Of a DNA stretch of 64,000 bases, positions 45,556-56,775 are shown one piece after another (the stretch's first letter is position 1; the number at the start of each line of letters is the position of its first letter). Under the pieces are notes generated by a model, which worked only from the letters and a program-made list of their open reading frames with translations, made no database searches and was not told the origin of the DNA. The DNA comes from Saussurea involucrata (Eukaryota; Streptophyta; Magnoliopsida; Asterales; Asteraceae), in assembly GCA_033807775.1 (NCBI GenBank), contig CM066315.1:56512820-56576819 (forward strand), read 5' to 3'. A program made the translations under genes and the position numbers.

Positions 45556-46440
45556 TGTTAATGCCAAAAATCGCACCAAAGGGACAACTTAAGGTCGATG
45601 TGGACTTAAACAACTAAAGAAAGAATCTTTCGACGAGACGTGTGACGATAAATAAAATAAAGAAACAAGGGATTTGATGACGCAGGAAAAACCTCAATCG
45701 AGGAAAAAACCTGCGGACGACAGTGGGTGTCGTCGCTGCACTATGGTCGCCAATCAGGGGCGATGTCCTTGGATACTGGTGTCGATCGTACAATGATTAC
45801 AATACAAATGAAGAAAATGCTTCGAAATGTAGAGTACAAGTATTTGAACGTAAAAACAGGTGTTTGTCGTGTACGAAACAAAGTATGAACTGATGGTCGA
45901 GGGTTGTTGTTATGCGTCGAGAGCGATACTTAGAATAATGGTTCTTCACTTCAGGTGTTCTTGAATACTGCTTCGGTTGTTAATAGCCGGATACTCGATG
46001 TGTTGAAATGTTGATTGAGCTTGATATTTATAGTCTTCGCGTCCTTAGCTTCATCCATAAATGCTCTTTTAATGGCCTTAACGGTTGGAAACGGTCGCCG
46101 GAGTAATGATCTTCGTCCGTTACGGTCGTCGGCTGTTTAATGATTGCGTCGGTTATAGTCGTTGCTCCTTAATGACTTTTACTCCTGCATTAAACACTTA
46201 ATAAACGGTCATGGTTAACGTTAGCTTTGGTCGAAGTCGCACGTCCTTATATAATAGTCGTGCAGATCGGGCGACGCTATGGTCGAGCGTCGTAAGGAAC
46301 TCTCGACTTACCTTTTATGAGGGACGACGATGGTGTTCTAGGTCTTTGTCGAGACCTTATCTTAATACAAGATATAGTCCCTAATCATACGTCTTACCTG
46401 TTCTGGTCGCGATCGAGCGACGTGATTTTTTGCCCAAACA
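45556..46440 (-). repeat. L3 5' LTR
   Basis: 885 bp, partner of 11979-12863. The - strand TATAAATA box is at 46025-46032 on +. It ends at AAACA next to the duplication GTACT. Confidence 0.95.
46025..46032 (-). promoter_or_regulatory. TATA box in L3 5' LTR
   Basis: TATAAATA on the - strand, in the 5' LTR that would drive the pol-only transcript. The matching box in the L4 5' LTR (TATAAAAG, 41376-41383) differs in sequence. Confidence 0.45.
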
Positions 46441-46445
46441 GTACT

Positions 46446-48077
46446 CGCATTTGCTCTAATTTTCAGGGACTAAAGGGAAGTAGAACGATGAAGCGTGGGG
46501 AGCTGAATCTGATCATAGGAAACAGGATGACTGCCGTTGTTACCAAGATTGGAGATTTTGAGCTCATGCTTAGTAGTGGTTTTTCAATAAAGTTATTAGA
46601 TTGTTGCTACTCGCCAAAAATGGCTCGAAACATTATTTCTTTTCATGCATTGTACAAGGATGGTTTTGAATTTCAATTTGATAATAATGATGGTTGCATT
46701 TTGGTTTATAAACATGGTTGTTTTTATTTTAAAGCCTCTTCTTGTAATGGTGTGTATGAAAGCGTGATTTGTGTTGGTAGAAATAATAATAACTTAACTC
46801 TAAATGTTGGTTCCTCCAATAGTGAATTGGATAAATCATCGTTATGGCATCATCGTCTTGGCCACATAAACAAGAAACGCATCGCCAAGCTCCAATCGGA
46901 CGGGGTCTTGGAACCATTTGACTTAAAGTCTGATGAAGAATGCGAGTCTTGCTTACTTGGCAAGATGACGAAAGCACCTTTCAAAGGAAAAATGGAAAGG
47001 GGTAAGGATCTGTTGGACTTAATCCACACAGATGTATGTGGACCATTTAGATCTGCCACGAGAAACGGTGAGAGATACTTTGTTACCTTTACGGACGATT
47101 TCCGTAGATATGGATTTATCTATCTAATGAAAAACAAATCGGACACCTTTGAAGTGTTCAAAGGATTCAAAAACGAAGTAGAAAACCAACTGGGCAAGAA
47201 GATCAAGATGTTCCGATCCGACAGGGGTGGAGAATACTTGAGTCATGAATTCTACGACTATCTAAGGGATTGTGGAATAGTTTCGCAATTATCTCCTCCC
47301 AGAACACCACAACTCAATGGTGTTTCTGAGAGAAGAAATCGAACGCTACTTGATATGGTTCGGTCCATGATGAGTCGTGCTACACTTCCAATATCGTTAT
47401 GGGGCTATGCCTTAGAAACTGCAAGCTCACATCTTAAACCTCGTTCCAACTAAGAAGGTTGCAAAGACACCCTCTGAAATGTGGACGGGGACTCGTCCCT
47501 CGTTGGCACATATAAAGGTCTGGGGTTGTGAAGTCTTCGTTTGGGGCGAAACTAACGAGAAGCTAGAACCTAGAGCAGAGAAGTGTCGGTTCATTGGTTA
47601 TCCCTACAAATCCTTTGGATATATATTTTACAAACCTTCGGAAAACAAAGTGTTTGTAGCAAGAAGGGGAGTCTTCCAAGAAAGGGAGCTCATTTCCAAA
47701 AGGGATAGTGGGAGCAGCATTGATCTTTAAGAAATTCAAGAAACAACCAATGATGAACCTATAGTTGACACTAGCCCTCAACATGAGGTTGAACCACCTG
47801 TTGAGGAAACTAACATACCTCCACCACCTCTTCGCAGAACTAGTAGAGTTAGTCAACCTCCTGAGTTTTATTATGGTTTTCATATTACAAAGGAAAGAGA
47901 CACACTAGTCAATGATAAAACATTTGATAGTGCGGATGAGCCATCCAACTACGAGGAAGCGATGGCAGGCCCTGAGGCTGCCAAATGGAAAGAGGCCATG
48001 GAAAGCGAGATTCAATCTATGTACGATAACCAAGTTTGGAAATTGGTTGATCACACACCAGGTCGCAAGACAGTTGG
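46446..48077 (+). pseudogene. pol: L2 Pol part 1: protease remainder and integrase
   Basis: The frame cut at 11978 resumes with RICSNFQGLKGSRTMKRGEL. The integrase core has the finger HHRLGHINKKRIAKL...CESCLLGKM, then the three acidic residues in HTDVCGPF, RSDRGGEYLS and SERRNRTLLDM. A frameshift near 47425 (after YALETA) moves the text to a second frame (KTPSEMWTGTRPSLAHIKVW, RFIGYPYKSFGYIFY). A stop at 47728-47730 follows SSIDL, and the integrase-RT linker (RTSRVSQPPEFYYGFH, SNYEEAMAGPEAAKWKEAME) goes on to KTVG and a TGA at about 48079. Confidence 0.93.
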
Positions 48078-49124
48078 GTGAAAGTGGATCTTCAAAAGAA
48101 GACCGACATGGATGGGAATGTGCACACATTCAAGGCTAGACTGGTTGCAAAAGGTTACACTCAAACTCAAGGAATTGATTATGATGAAACCTTCTCACCA
48201 GTGGCAAAGATTAAGTCTATCAGGATATTGCTTGCCATAGCTGCATTTCATGACTATGAAGTATGGCAAATGGATGTAAAAACCGTTTTCCTCAATAGGA
48301 AACTTGATGAGGATGTTTATATGGCACAACCTGAAGGTTTTGTACATACCGAGTATCCAGATAAAGTGTGTAAGCTTGAAAGATCCATTTATGGACTTAA
48401 ACAAGCGTCTCGTAGCTGGAATCTTTGTTTTCATGAAAAGGTCAAGGAATTTGGATTTTCTCGAAGCGAAGATGAGTCATACGTATATGTTAAGGCTAGT
48501 AGGAGTGATGTTGCATTTCTAGTCTTGTATGTTGATTACATACTACTCACAGGAAACAATATTCCAATGTTGCAAGATGTAAAGGTCTGGCTCGGGAAAT
48601 GTTTCGCTATGAAAGATTTGGGAAATGCAGCATACATACTTGGAATAAGAATTTATCGAGATAGAACCAAACGTTTAATTGGACTTAGCCAAAGTACATA
48701 CTTGGATAAGATTTTGAAGAAATTCAATATGAGTGAATCCAATAAAGGGTATTTGCCCATGCAACATGGCATAAGATTGAGTAAAGATCAATGTCCCAGC
48801 ACTAGTAAAGAACTGGACAGAATGAGTCGAATTCCATATGCATCTGCTATAGGATCGATCATGTATGCCATGACATGTACTAGACCTGATGTCTCATTTG
48901 CTTTAAGCATGGTGAGGAGATATCAAGGGAACCCAGGCGAAAGTCATTGGACGGCTGTAAAGAACATTCTTAAGTATCTTCGGAGGACTAAAGATGTGTT
49001 CTTAGTCTATGGTGGAAATGATCAATTACGAGTAACAGGTTATACTGATGCGAAAGCATTAACTCGACCCAAACATGAGTATCATACTGAAGCCATAGGT
49101 GTTAGAATTATCAATATATCTTGA
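48078..49124 (+). pseudogene. pol: L2 Pol part 2: reverse transcriptase, RNase H truncated
   Basis: Copia RT text is clear: FKARLVAKGYTQTQGIDYDE, FSPVAKIKSIRILLAIAA, QMDVKTVFLNRKLDEDVYM and SIYGLKQASRSWN. The active site reads YVDYILL where YVDDILL is normal, a D to Y change of the second catalytic Asp. The RNase H starts with VTGYTDA but then ends abruptly (IIN-ISstop); the SGY, KSTSG and ADxxTK parts are missing. A frameshift near 48090 separates it from the previous frame. Confidence 0.93.
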
Positions 49125-49954
49125 ATGTTTTAGTTGTTAGTTTGATGCATTAAAAACGTAATAAATTGTATTTGATTTGGAGATTATTATATGGAGATTA
49201 TAATATATGCTGGATTGAGTCCATTTACATTTAATTTATTATCGTGTTTTGTTTTGCATGTTTAGAACCAACTTCCTGAGTATTAATTTACTTAAAACTC
49301 CACAGTCAGTCATACTCCTGGAAGTAAGTAGTGATTCAAGACTGTCATGGAGTGTTAGAAGCATAGAGAATGCAACTAACGCTCATGAGTACTTAATGGT
49401 GATTTAGGTATTGGAACGACCCGCACTCAAAAGTTTACTTCATGGATTAAGTCAGAGTAATTTTGAGATGATAATATTTTATGTTCTTCAAACAGAGATA
49501 CATGGAGTTTTGCTCTAGGATTCTGTTATGCTTTGGTGTGCTCCAACGCTGACCGTGACTGGCAGTTATACAGGTATTGTCCATGTATAATATGATGAAT
49601 AGAAATGAACTGTGTAGTCAAAGTTTATTTGTTCCTTGTGCCTAAACAGGAGAAGCGATATCCATGGGCCCCTCGATGATTTTGTGTTGACACTAAGTGT
49701 TTGGCCAAACCCTGACTAGAATTGATGTGTTCAGTTGAGTAGTCTGATGAATTCAACACATATCGGAAATCGGGAAACATAATCTTGATCCATGAGATAG
49801 ACATTTATCCATGTCTCAGGTTCATATGATATCTTGTAGAACAAAGGAACATTGTTTTATCAGAGTTCGGTAGCTGCATTGGATGGCTTGCTCTCTGCTG
49901 ATTATTTGAAAGCGTTAAACCAAATAGAGTTAATAACTTGTCCAAGTGGGAGAC
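49125..49954 (+). other. L2 3' non-coding region and polypurine tract
   Basis: 830 bp without a supported ORF. The tract AAGTGGGAGAC (49944-49954) directly precedes the 3' LTR and would prime plus-strand DNA synthesis. Confidence 0.75.
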
Positions 49955-50639
49955 TGTTGGATATAGTGTCCAGAGTCATTAACTATTGGTAATATTTCTA
50001 ATAATAGCAGGGTCCTTTTGGGTTGCCCTTAAGACCCAAATAACAATCAGAAAAATGAAAGGGAGTTAAAGTAGTTAGTTTATTAATTTGTCATTTGATG
50101 ATAAATTAATTATAAGCTACAATATAATTAATTGGATTAATTATAGGGACTAAATGATAATTGGTTAAAATAGTTTTTTAACAAGCTTATCGTTTCAAGG
50201 GGGCTAGGTGTAAATAAGGGGATTATAAATAAACTACTAGGGATCAAACCCTAATGAGTTTTTTTATCAATCTCTCTCTCTCTATTGAGGTCGTAACCTC
50301 CCCTCTCCTCCCTCCTAAAATCGTAAACCTTAAATAAGGGTTTGGGGTTTAAAGCTTCAATCTTGATTGTTGGTTTGGTGTTCTTAAGTGTGAGCCACTA
50401 GAGGGATTCACACTAGTGATCCTTGACATCCAAGAAGCAAGAACAAGGTTAATTCATCTTTGTGTTTTCGACAATCACAAGAAACAAGTAAGTATTCTTG
50501 ATTCTTTCTATTGTAGTTAAGCATCTAGAACGTATGCATCTTTATAAGTTGTTTGTTTGTATTGCCATGGATGATTAAATTCTAAATATGCTTCCGTTGC
50601 CTATATCATGTGGTAGTACGATTTAACAAAAACCTTTCA
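49955..50639 (+). repeat. L2 3' LTR
   Basis: 685 bp, partner of 8685-9371, followed by the duplication ATTAC at 50640-50644. Confidence 0.95.
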
Positions 50640-52917
50640 ATTACAAGGCAAAGCTTGCATTGGCAGAACAAAAGGAAGCAGGAGAAGCTCTATTTGTTGA
50701 AGATGACTATTGGCTGGGTCGATCTGATAGTGAAAGCGACTCTGAAGGTGTTGATGCTTTTATGGGCTACCACTCTCCTGCTGATGAATAAAAGGCAAAG
50801 TTGTGTCAGGTATGTGAACCTATCCATCAAAAAAATTTTAATCAAGTGCAATCTCTTGCTGAACGGATAGATTCCTACAAGGCCACCGCTGATGAACAAC
50901 TGCTTGAAATTAAATCCTTAAGTGAAAAGCTAGATGTTCAAAAGCGGATAACTGAGAAACACAAGTCTGAAATGCTAATTTAAAAGACAAATGCAAAAAT
51001 CTTTCAATAGCACCTAAGGACTTGAGGGCCAAAATATCTGAAATACAGTCACGGCTAGATCAGTGTGAGAATGAGAAACCAGAAATTGTATCAATGCTCT
51101 GCTCTTCAAATTCAGCACAATGAGTTTGTCACTAAAATAACTGATCTTGAAACCAAACTCCACAAAAGAGGCCAAACTGACCAGACCATTCACATGAATA
51201 AACCCAAGGAATTCACATATTTTAACAAGAAATGGGGAATCGAATACGATAACCCACAGTACTTGAAAAGGGGTATATTCAAAAGACCCACACTGTACGA
51301 CTTTGGCTGTCTCGGTATAGACAAAAAGTATCCTGAATATGGGATAAAATGGACTGGTCCTCTTGAACCTGAGAAAGAAGAGGAAACTGAGGAATACAAG
51401 CGCAAACACATGACCAAAATGCAACTTCCTTTTTGCTACGAGCCCACAAACTATTATTATGAGAAAAATCCAAAGAAATACCTCTCGAATGACTATTTTG
51501 ACTGCTATAAGATTGTGACGCCCAAGGATTCCTCCAAAAAGGATGAGGTCCAAGCAACCGAACCCAAGAATGAGACGGATGAGTTCAAACTCTATGTTCC
51601 CCCTCTCGTCTTGGAAGCAAAAATAGTCGAGTTAGAAGAGTCACTCGAGAAGGAAAGGTCTTGTTTTCAAAAGGAAAAGCAAACGCTTATCACAAAACTT
51701 GAGAAACTCAAATCCGAGAAAACCGAAGCTGTGTCAGATGAAGGACAGGAAATCCTTCGGTGTGAAATCAACAAGCTCACATCAAAACTATCTGCCTTGG
51801 CAACAGAAGCAATGAAGGAGCATACGAGAAATAGTCAACTCCAAGAGCAGATTGACCTACTCCAAAATGAAAAGAAGATTTCACCCGAACTTTCCTCCAA
51901 CTCATCTGATACATCCTCGTGTAAAGCTTTCATTGGAAAAATCACTTCACAAGACGACAAAGAGTCTCAAGATAAGTGTGTTTTAACGAATTTAAACTCT
52001 GACTTTTTCCTTCCGCACCGAATTCCCCGAAACACCCAAGCACAAAGTGTTCCTCACCTCCCTCGACCAGTCCAAGTCCAGTGATTCCGGATATAGATTT
52101 TTCAGAATTTATGAATTCCGAGGGTAATTCTGATGAAGAGTTTGAATCTTTCCCTTTCGACAAACCTCTTCCAAGTCATATTGACTTTCTTTCGCCAGTA
52201 GTTAATCGACCGGTCAATTTTCAAAAAGGCGATTGTTCCAAACCAAAGTCCCCGGCTGTGATTAAGGTTTCTAAAACTGAGTCAGGTTCTCAAAAACAAT
52301 CACAGCTGAGGCAAAAGACCGTTTGATCGACTGATAAAAATCTTGTTTCCTCAAAATCCACTGACCATGCCGTCAATGTTGTTTCAGATAAAACCGGTCG
52401 AGCTAAACAGGACAAACAAAAGTGGCTAGTTAAGGAATCTATCGGGAAAGAGGCATCGAAGTCATTTAATACTGTTTTCTATCCTAGAATGAACATGCAT
52501 GATTGTGCTTTGAACCATAAGAATGATCTTGTTGAACAAGATGTTAATTTTCCAATTAAACTTTATTCTATTCAGCAATTAATTCAGTTATCACATGATT
52601 GCCTGTGTTGTTCTAGTTGTGGATGGAATGACTTCGATGATATTAGAAATTCACCTGATAGGTTTGGTTCGTATCATGTCTTTAATTCAAAACCAACTCG
52701 CAGACCCGGTAAAAACAAAAAGAAATCTAAATTTAAACAGAGTCCACAATCAGAGGTTAAACCCAAACAAGAAAGGAAACCCATTTCAAAACGGGTTCCT
52801 CCTACTGAGGGTAAACCTACACCCAAGAGGAAACCTGCCTCAAAACAGGCTCCTCCGACAGGTGTAAAACCTAACCCTCTAGGACCCATTTTCAAATGGG
52901 TACCTAAAGTCCGCTAA
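50640..52917 (+). pseudogene. gag: L1 Gag, long C-terminal extension
   Basis: The frame resumes in phase after L2 (KAKLALAEQKEAGEALFVED). In-frame stops at 50789-50791 (after SPADE) and 50981-50983, with more at 51007-51060, break it. From 51065 to 52081 the frame is open: a KKWGIEYDNPQYLKRGIF block, then a coiled coil (EAKIVELEESLEKERSCFQK and on). Beyond the stop at 52082 an acidic block and a frame with Cys-rich CLCCSSCGW and a Lys/Pro-rich repeat (KPISKRVPPTEGKPTPKRKP) follow, ending GPIFKWVPKVR and a stop at 52915-52917. Such long extensions between the zinc knuckle and protease are unusual for copia in general but known in Sireviruses. Confidence 0.75.
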
Positions 52918-52924
52918 ACTGGTT

Positions 52925-54552
52925 TTGCAGGACGGTCATGTGTGGTACTTAGATTCTGGATGCTCCAAGCACATGACCGGAAGGAGGGAGCTGCTCACGA
53001 ACTACAAGGAAACATATTGCGGAGACGTGAGATTCGGAAACGATGACAAGGCGCCGATTCTGGGCTACGTCGACATTGTTCAAGACAAGATCACGATAAA
53101 GAAAGTCTCATACGTCGCGGGATTGGGACACAGCTTGTTCAGCATCGGCCAATTTTGCGATAAAGATCTCGAGGTCAGATTCAAAGCCAAAAGGTGTAGC
53201 GTCCGCACTAACGACGGAACTGAACTGCTGGTTGGAACGCGAAAGACCAACCTCTACACCATCGACCTCTCAGCCCTAAAGACCGATGACTCTGTCTGCC
53301 TGATGTCAAAGGCCAATTCCCAGCAAGCGTGGATTTGGCATCGACGTCTCTCGCACCTGAACTTCAAGAATATCAACAAACTGGTGCTTGGAGGACACGT
53401 GAAAGGCATGCCCGACCTTCAATTCGTGAAGGACCGACTCTGCAGGGCATGCGAAATGGGAAAGATGAAGCGAACTACGCACAAGCCGAAGGCCGCTCCG
53501 AGCACGTCCCGGTCCCTCGAACTAATCCATATGGATCTATGTGGACCGATGCGTGTTCAGAGCATCAACAAACGCAAGTACATCCTGGTGATGGTGGATG
53601 ATTTCTCACGATACACTTGGGTGAAGTTCCTACGCTTTAAGGACGAAACCCCGGAGCTGATTATCAACCACTTGAAGACTATACAACTGAACCTTCGACA
53701 GCAAGTTCAGACCATTAGGACCGACAACGGGACGGAGTTTAAAAATCAAACGGTGAACAAATACCTGACTTCAGTCGGTATCTCGCAAACCTTCTCAGCC
53801 GCCCGCACTCCTCAACAAAACAGAGTGGTGGAAAGACGCAACCGTACCCTCATCGAAGCCGCTCGCACGATGCTGTCACAGTCTAAACTGCCTCTATTTC
53901 TCTGGGCCGAAGCGGTGTCAACTGCATGCTACACGCAAAACCGCTCCATCATCAATAAGCAGTTTAACAAGACACCGTATGAGATCATCAACAACCGCGT
54001 TCCGAACATCAAGTATTTCCACGCGTTCGGATGCACGTGCTACGTCCTCAATGACAAAGATGATCTCGGCAAATTCAGTCTGAAGGCAGATGAAGGAGTT
54101 TTCATAGGATACTCCATGCAGGCTAAGGCGTATCGCGTTTACAACAAACGGACCAAAACCGTTACTGAGAGTGTAAACGTGACATTCGACGAAGCCGCGG
54201 ACTTGGCTTCTGAACAAATCAGTTCAGAACCTGGTTTAACTTGTGTGCTAGCTTCAGAACTTTCACGTTCGGGATCTGCACAAACGGCAGTAAATCTGAA
54301 TCACGCATCTACGTCGAATGCTCAACTTTCTGATTTAGATTTATTGTTTCAATACTTTTATGATGATATGTTTAATAGTTCTACCCCTCGTGTCTCAGTG
54401 CAACCAAGACTTGAAGTTGCTCAAATCGAGGACTCGGCGAATATCTCCGGTCCGCCGCCCTCGACCAGCACTCCAACAATCACTGTAGAGACACCTCAGC
54501 CCTCATCATCAACATCATCTGATACAACCATCCCCCCGGAGGAACCAGTTTA
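52925..54552 (+). pseudogene. pol: L1 Pol part 1: protease and integrase
   Basis: Pol starts in a different frame from the end of Gag (frame change at about 52918-52925). Protease has YLDSGCSKHMTGRRELL, where DSG is the catalytic motif. Integrase has HRRLSHLNFKNINKL...CRACEMGKM, HMDLCGPM, RTDNGTEF and VERRNRTLIEAARTMLSQSK, so all three acidic residues are present, then AFGCTCYVLNDKDDLGKF and FIGYS. It is an uninterrupted frame of 542 codons to a TAA at 54551-54553 in the Ser/Thr/Pro-rich linker. This is the best preserved coding stretch of L1. Confidence 0.93.
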
Positions 54553-54586
54553 ATACCCGGAGATCCCTCCTGAAGATTCGTCCTCA

Positions 54587-55266
54587 ATGTCACTCGTAGA
54601 TCAACCTCTGCCTTCCTCGGAACCAGAAGTTGCTCAACCTTCGACGAATCCACCAAAGTCTCCTCTGAGAAACCAGTTTGCTACACTTGAAGCCGTACAA
54701 GACCTTCCGACAGGTGGATACGTGGATCCGGACACATCACACTCCACTCAGCAGCCGCTTCCACACACCACCAAATGGACAAGAGCTCATCCCCTGCACC
54801 AAATTATCGGTGATCCCAATACTCCAGTTCAAACACGAGGTGCATCGGCCAACTTCTGCCTCTTCTCTGGCTTCCTGAGTAAGATCGAGCCTACAACTGT
54901 TTCTGAAGCCTTAGAAGATCCGGACTGGGTCATGGTCATGCAAGAAGAACTCAATCAATTTGAGGCCCTCAAAGTATGGCGACTTGTCCCACGTCCCAAG
55001 CACAAGACGGTGATCGGCACTAAATGGATCTTCAAGAACAAGAAGGACGAGGATGGCATCGTCGTACGAAACAAGGCGCGTCTCGTGGCCAAGGGATACC
55101 GTCAACAAGAAGGGATCGACTATGACGAGACATACGCTCCGACGGCGGGAATTAAAGCAATACGTATGTTCCTTGCATATGTCGCGCACAAAAATTTCAC
55201 GGTCTTCCAAATGGATGTGAAAACCGCATTTCTTAACGGCGAACTCAATGAAGAGGTGTACGTATC
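54587..55266 (+). pseudogene. pol: L1 Pol part 2a: integrase-RT linker and RT N-terminus
   Basis: After the stop and a short gap the same frame continues (PLPSSEPEVAQPSTNPPKSP) into copia RT: PDWVMVMQEELNQFEALKVW, LVPRPKHKTVIGTKWIFKNK, KARLVAKGYRQQEGIDYDE and MDVKTAFLNGELNEEVYV. It is cut at 55266 by the Athila-type element and resumes in phase at 62440. Confidence 0.93.
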
Positions 55267-56615
55267 TGATAACGCCACTTTTTGGCGTTATTTCCTTCTC
55301 TGAAACCAATGAGATTGGCTTGTATTCGAGCAAAGAAGCGGAATTTTACGGTTTATTTAGTGGAATGTGCAGGTTCTTTGACAGGTAGTAATCTTCGAGA
55401 AAAGAAGCCAAAAAGAGCCAAAACGAAGCCCAACGGAAGCCCGAAATCCAAGCCCAAGACCCGCGAACGAACCAGGACCCGAACCGCGACCCAGAAACCG
55501 ACCCACGCACCTTCTGAAAGGTGCGCGGTTTTCCACGCGACTTGCAAGTCGCGTGGAAGGTCGCGGGGCCCTCTGTTTTGCGATTTTCAGCTTTTAAATC
55601 CGATTTTTAGGTAACTTTTCGGGGGGAAACTTTGGAGAGACGACGGTGGATAGTTCAGGGGCGATTTTCAGAGACCATTCATGCCGTTTGGAACCAAGAT
55701 AGAGGATAGATCGAGGAGTAAGTCACGACGCATAGCGGATTAAAGTCGGGAGAGGGGAGTTCTTCATAGTTTTCGCCAATTCATCTTTTACGTTTACCAT
55801 GTTTGCATTCATTGTTTACTTTTCTTCTCCTGCGTTTTTGTCCCCCAACATCATGAACTAACTTTAAGATGTTGGGGGTTGGATTGAATTAGGTTTGTAA
55901 GCATGTGAACAGATGACGAATGATTTTATCAGTTTTATCCTTAATTAATGAAGTATGCAATTTTGCTCTTAACGCTTATGTGAATTTGGCCAATTTGCAT
56001 TCGAATTGTTTGTTAGTAATTAAGTTCGAGAGAACTGATTGCTACTTAGAATTATGAATTGCATGCCTAAGACGATAAATCGGTGATAGAGATATACCGA
56101 GTAAGTCTTAGTCCTTAATTGAACCGTTAGGTTGAGATCGAGAGATAAAACTTAACCGTTTAACATGAATCTGACGCTTAATGTATTGTGAAATCCATAG
56201 GTTGAGGTCGAGAGACAAAACTTATCCTTTTCAAAATAAAACCCGTTGTTGCTCGAAAGAGAACAACAGTGATTTTTAAGATTGAATTCATTAATGGGAA
56301 TTAACCGGTAATTGTTGTGAATCAGATGTTTGCATGTGAAAACCTAAGGATGTCCAACCCTCAACTATTTTCTCTATCTGAAGTTTCCAAAGCTGTTTAC
56401 TGTTTCGTTTGCGTTTTCTTTAGTTCTTGCAATTGTTTAGTTTTAAACCAACCATCTTCCAATATTCGACAGTTCAGTTAATAGAGCTTGTAGTGATTGT
56501 GATACTTAGTTCCTAGTTCCCGTGGATTCGATACTCGTACTTACCGTACGTTATTACTTGATTTCGACACCGTACACTTGCGGTTAGATTTAGGGGGGTG
56601 AAAACCCGCCTATCA
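55267..56615 (+). repeat. Athila-type 5' LTR
   Basis: Differs from the 3' copy by about 28 substitutions and an 11-bp indel in a GAGCCAAAA repeat near 55411 (by eye). A perfect 24-bp palindrome (half CCACGCGACTTG) lies at 55533-55556, and an inverted repeat CGCACCTT-CTGA-AAGGTGCG just before it. Confidence 0.94.
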
Positions 56616-56619
56616 AGTT

Positions 56620-56639
56620 TTTGGCGCCGTTGCCGGGGA
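56620..56639 (+). promoter_or_regulatory. Athila-type primer binding site (tRNA-Asp)
   Basis: TTGGCGCCGTTGCCGGGGAA, within five bases of the LTR end, complements the 3' end of plant tRNA-Asp (GTC), the typical Athila primer. Confidence 0.88.
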
Positions 56640-56775
56640 ACTAGTTGTAACTAATAGCACTACCAGCTATAAGCGCTATTGGATTGGACATTTTTTTTAT
56701 TTCGTATTTTATTTCATCGCTCTAAATTTCTGAATTGCTAAGCTTGTTTATTTTCTTTTCAGGTGCTAGTGGTTT

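Larger units (their letters stand above)
11979..46440 (-). mobile_element. L3: Tat-type Ty3/gypsy element with pol but no gag
   Basis: LTRs of 885 bp lie at 11979-12863 and 45556-46440 (on + starting TGTTAATGCC and ending GCCCAAACA). The duplication GTACT at 11974-11978 and 46441-46445 is perfect. Coding orientation is - : 5' LTR at the right, primer site, pol (45454-42241), antisense ORF region, polypurine tract, 3' LTR at the left. RT-RNase H-integrase order defines Ty3/gypsy; the second, archaeal-type RNase H and the antisense ORF define the Tat lineage. Gag and protease are absent. Without L4 it is about 6.5 kb. Confidence 0.93.
8685..50639 (+). mobile_element. L2: Ty1/copia element inserted in L1 gag
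   Basis: Both LTRs (8685-9371 and 49955-50639) start TGTTGGATATAG and end AACCTTTCA. The 5-bp target duplication ATTAC at 8680-8684 and 50640-50644 is perfect, and the L1 reading frame (HYY then KAKLAL) resumes in phase across it. Without L3 the element is about 7.5 kb. Order: LTR, Met-tRNA primer site, long leader, gag, protease, integrase, RT, polypurine tract, LTR. It carries frameshifts, stops, an N-terminal gag deletion, a changed RT active site and a truncated RNase H. Confidence 0.95.
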
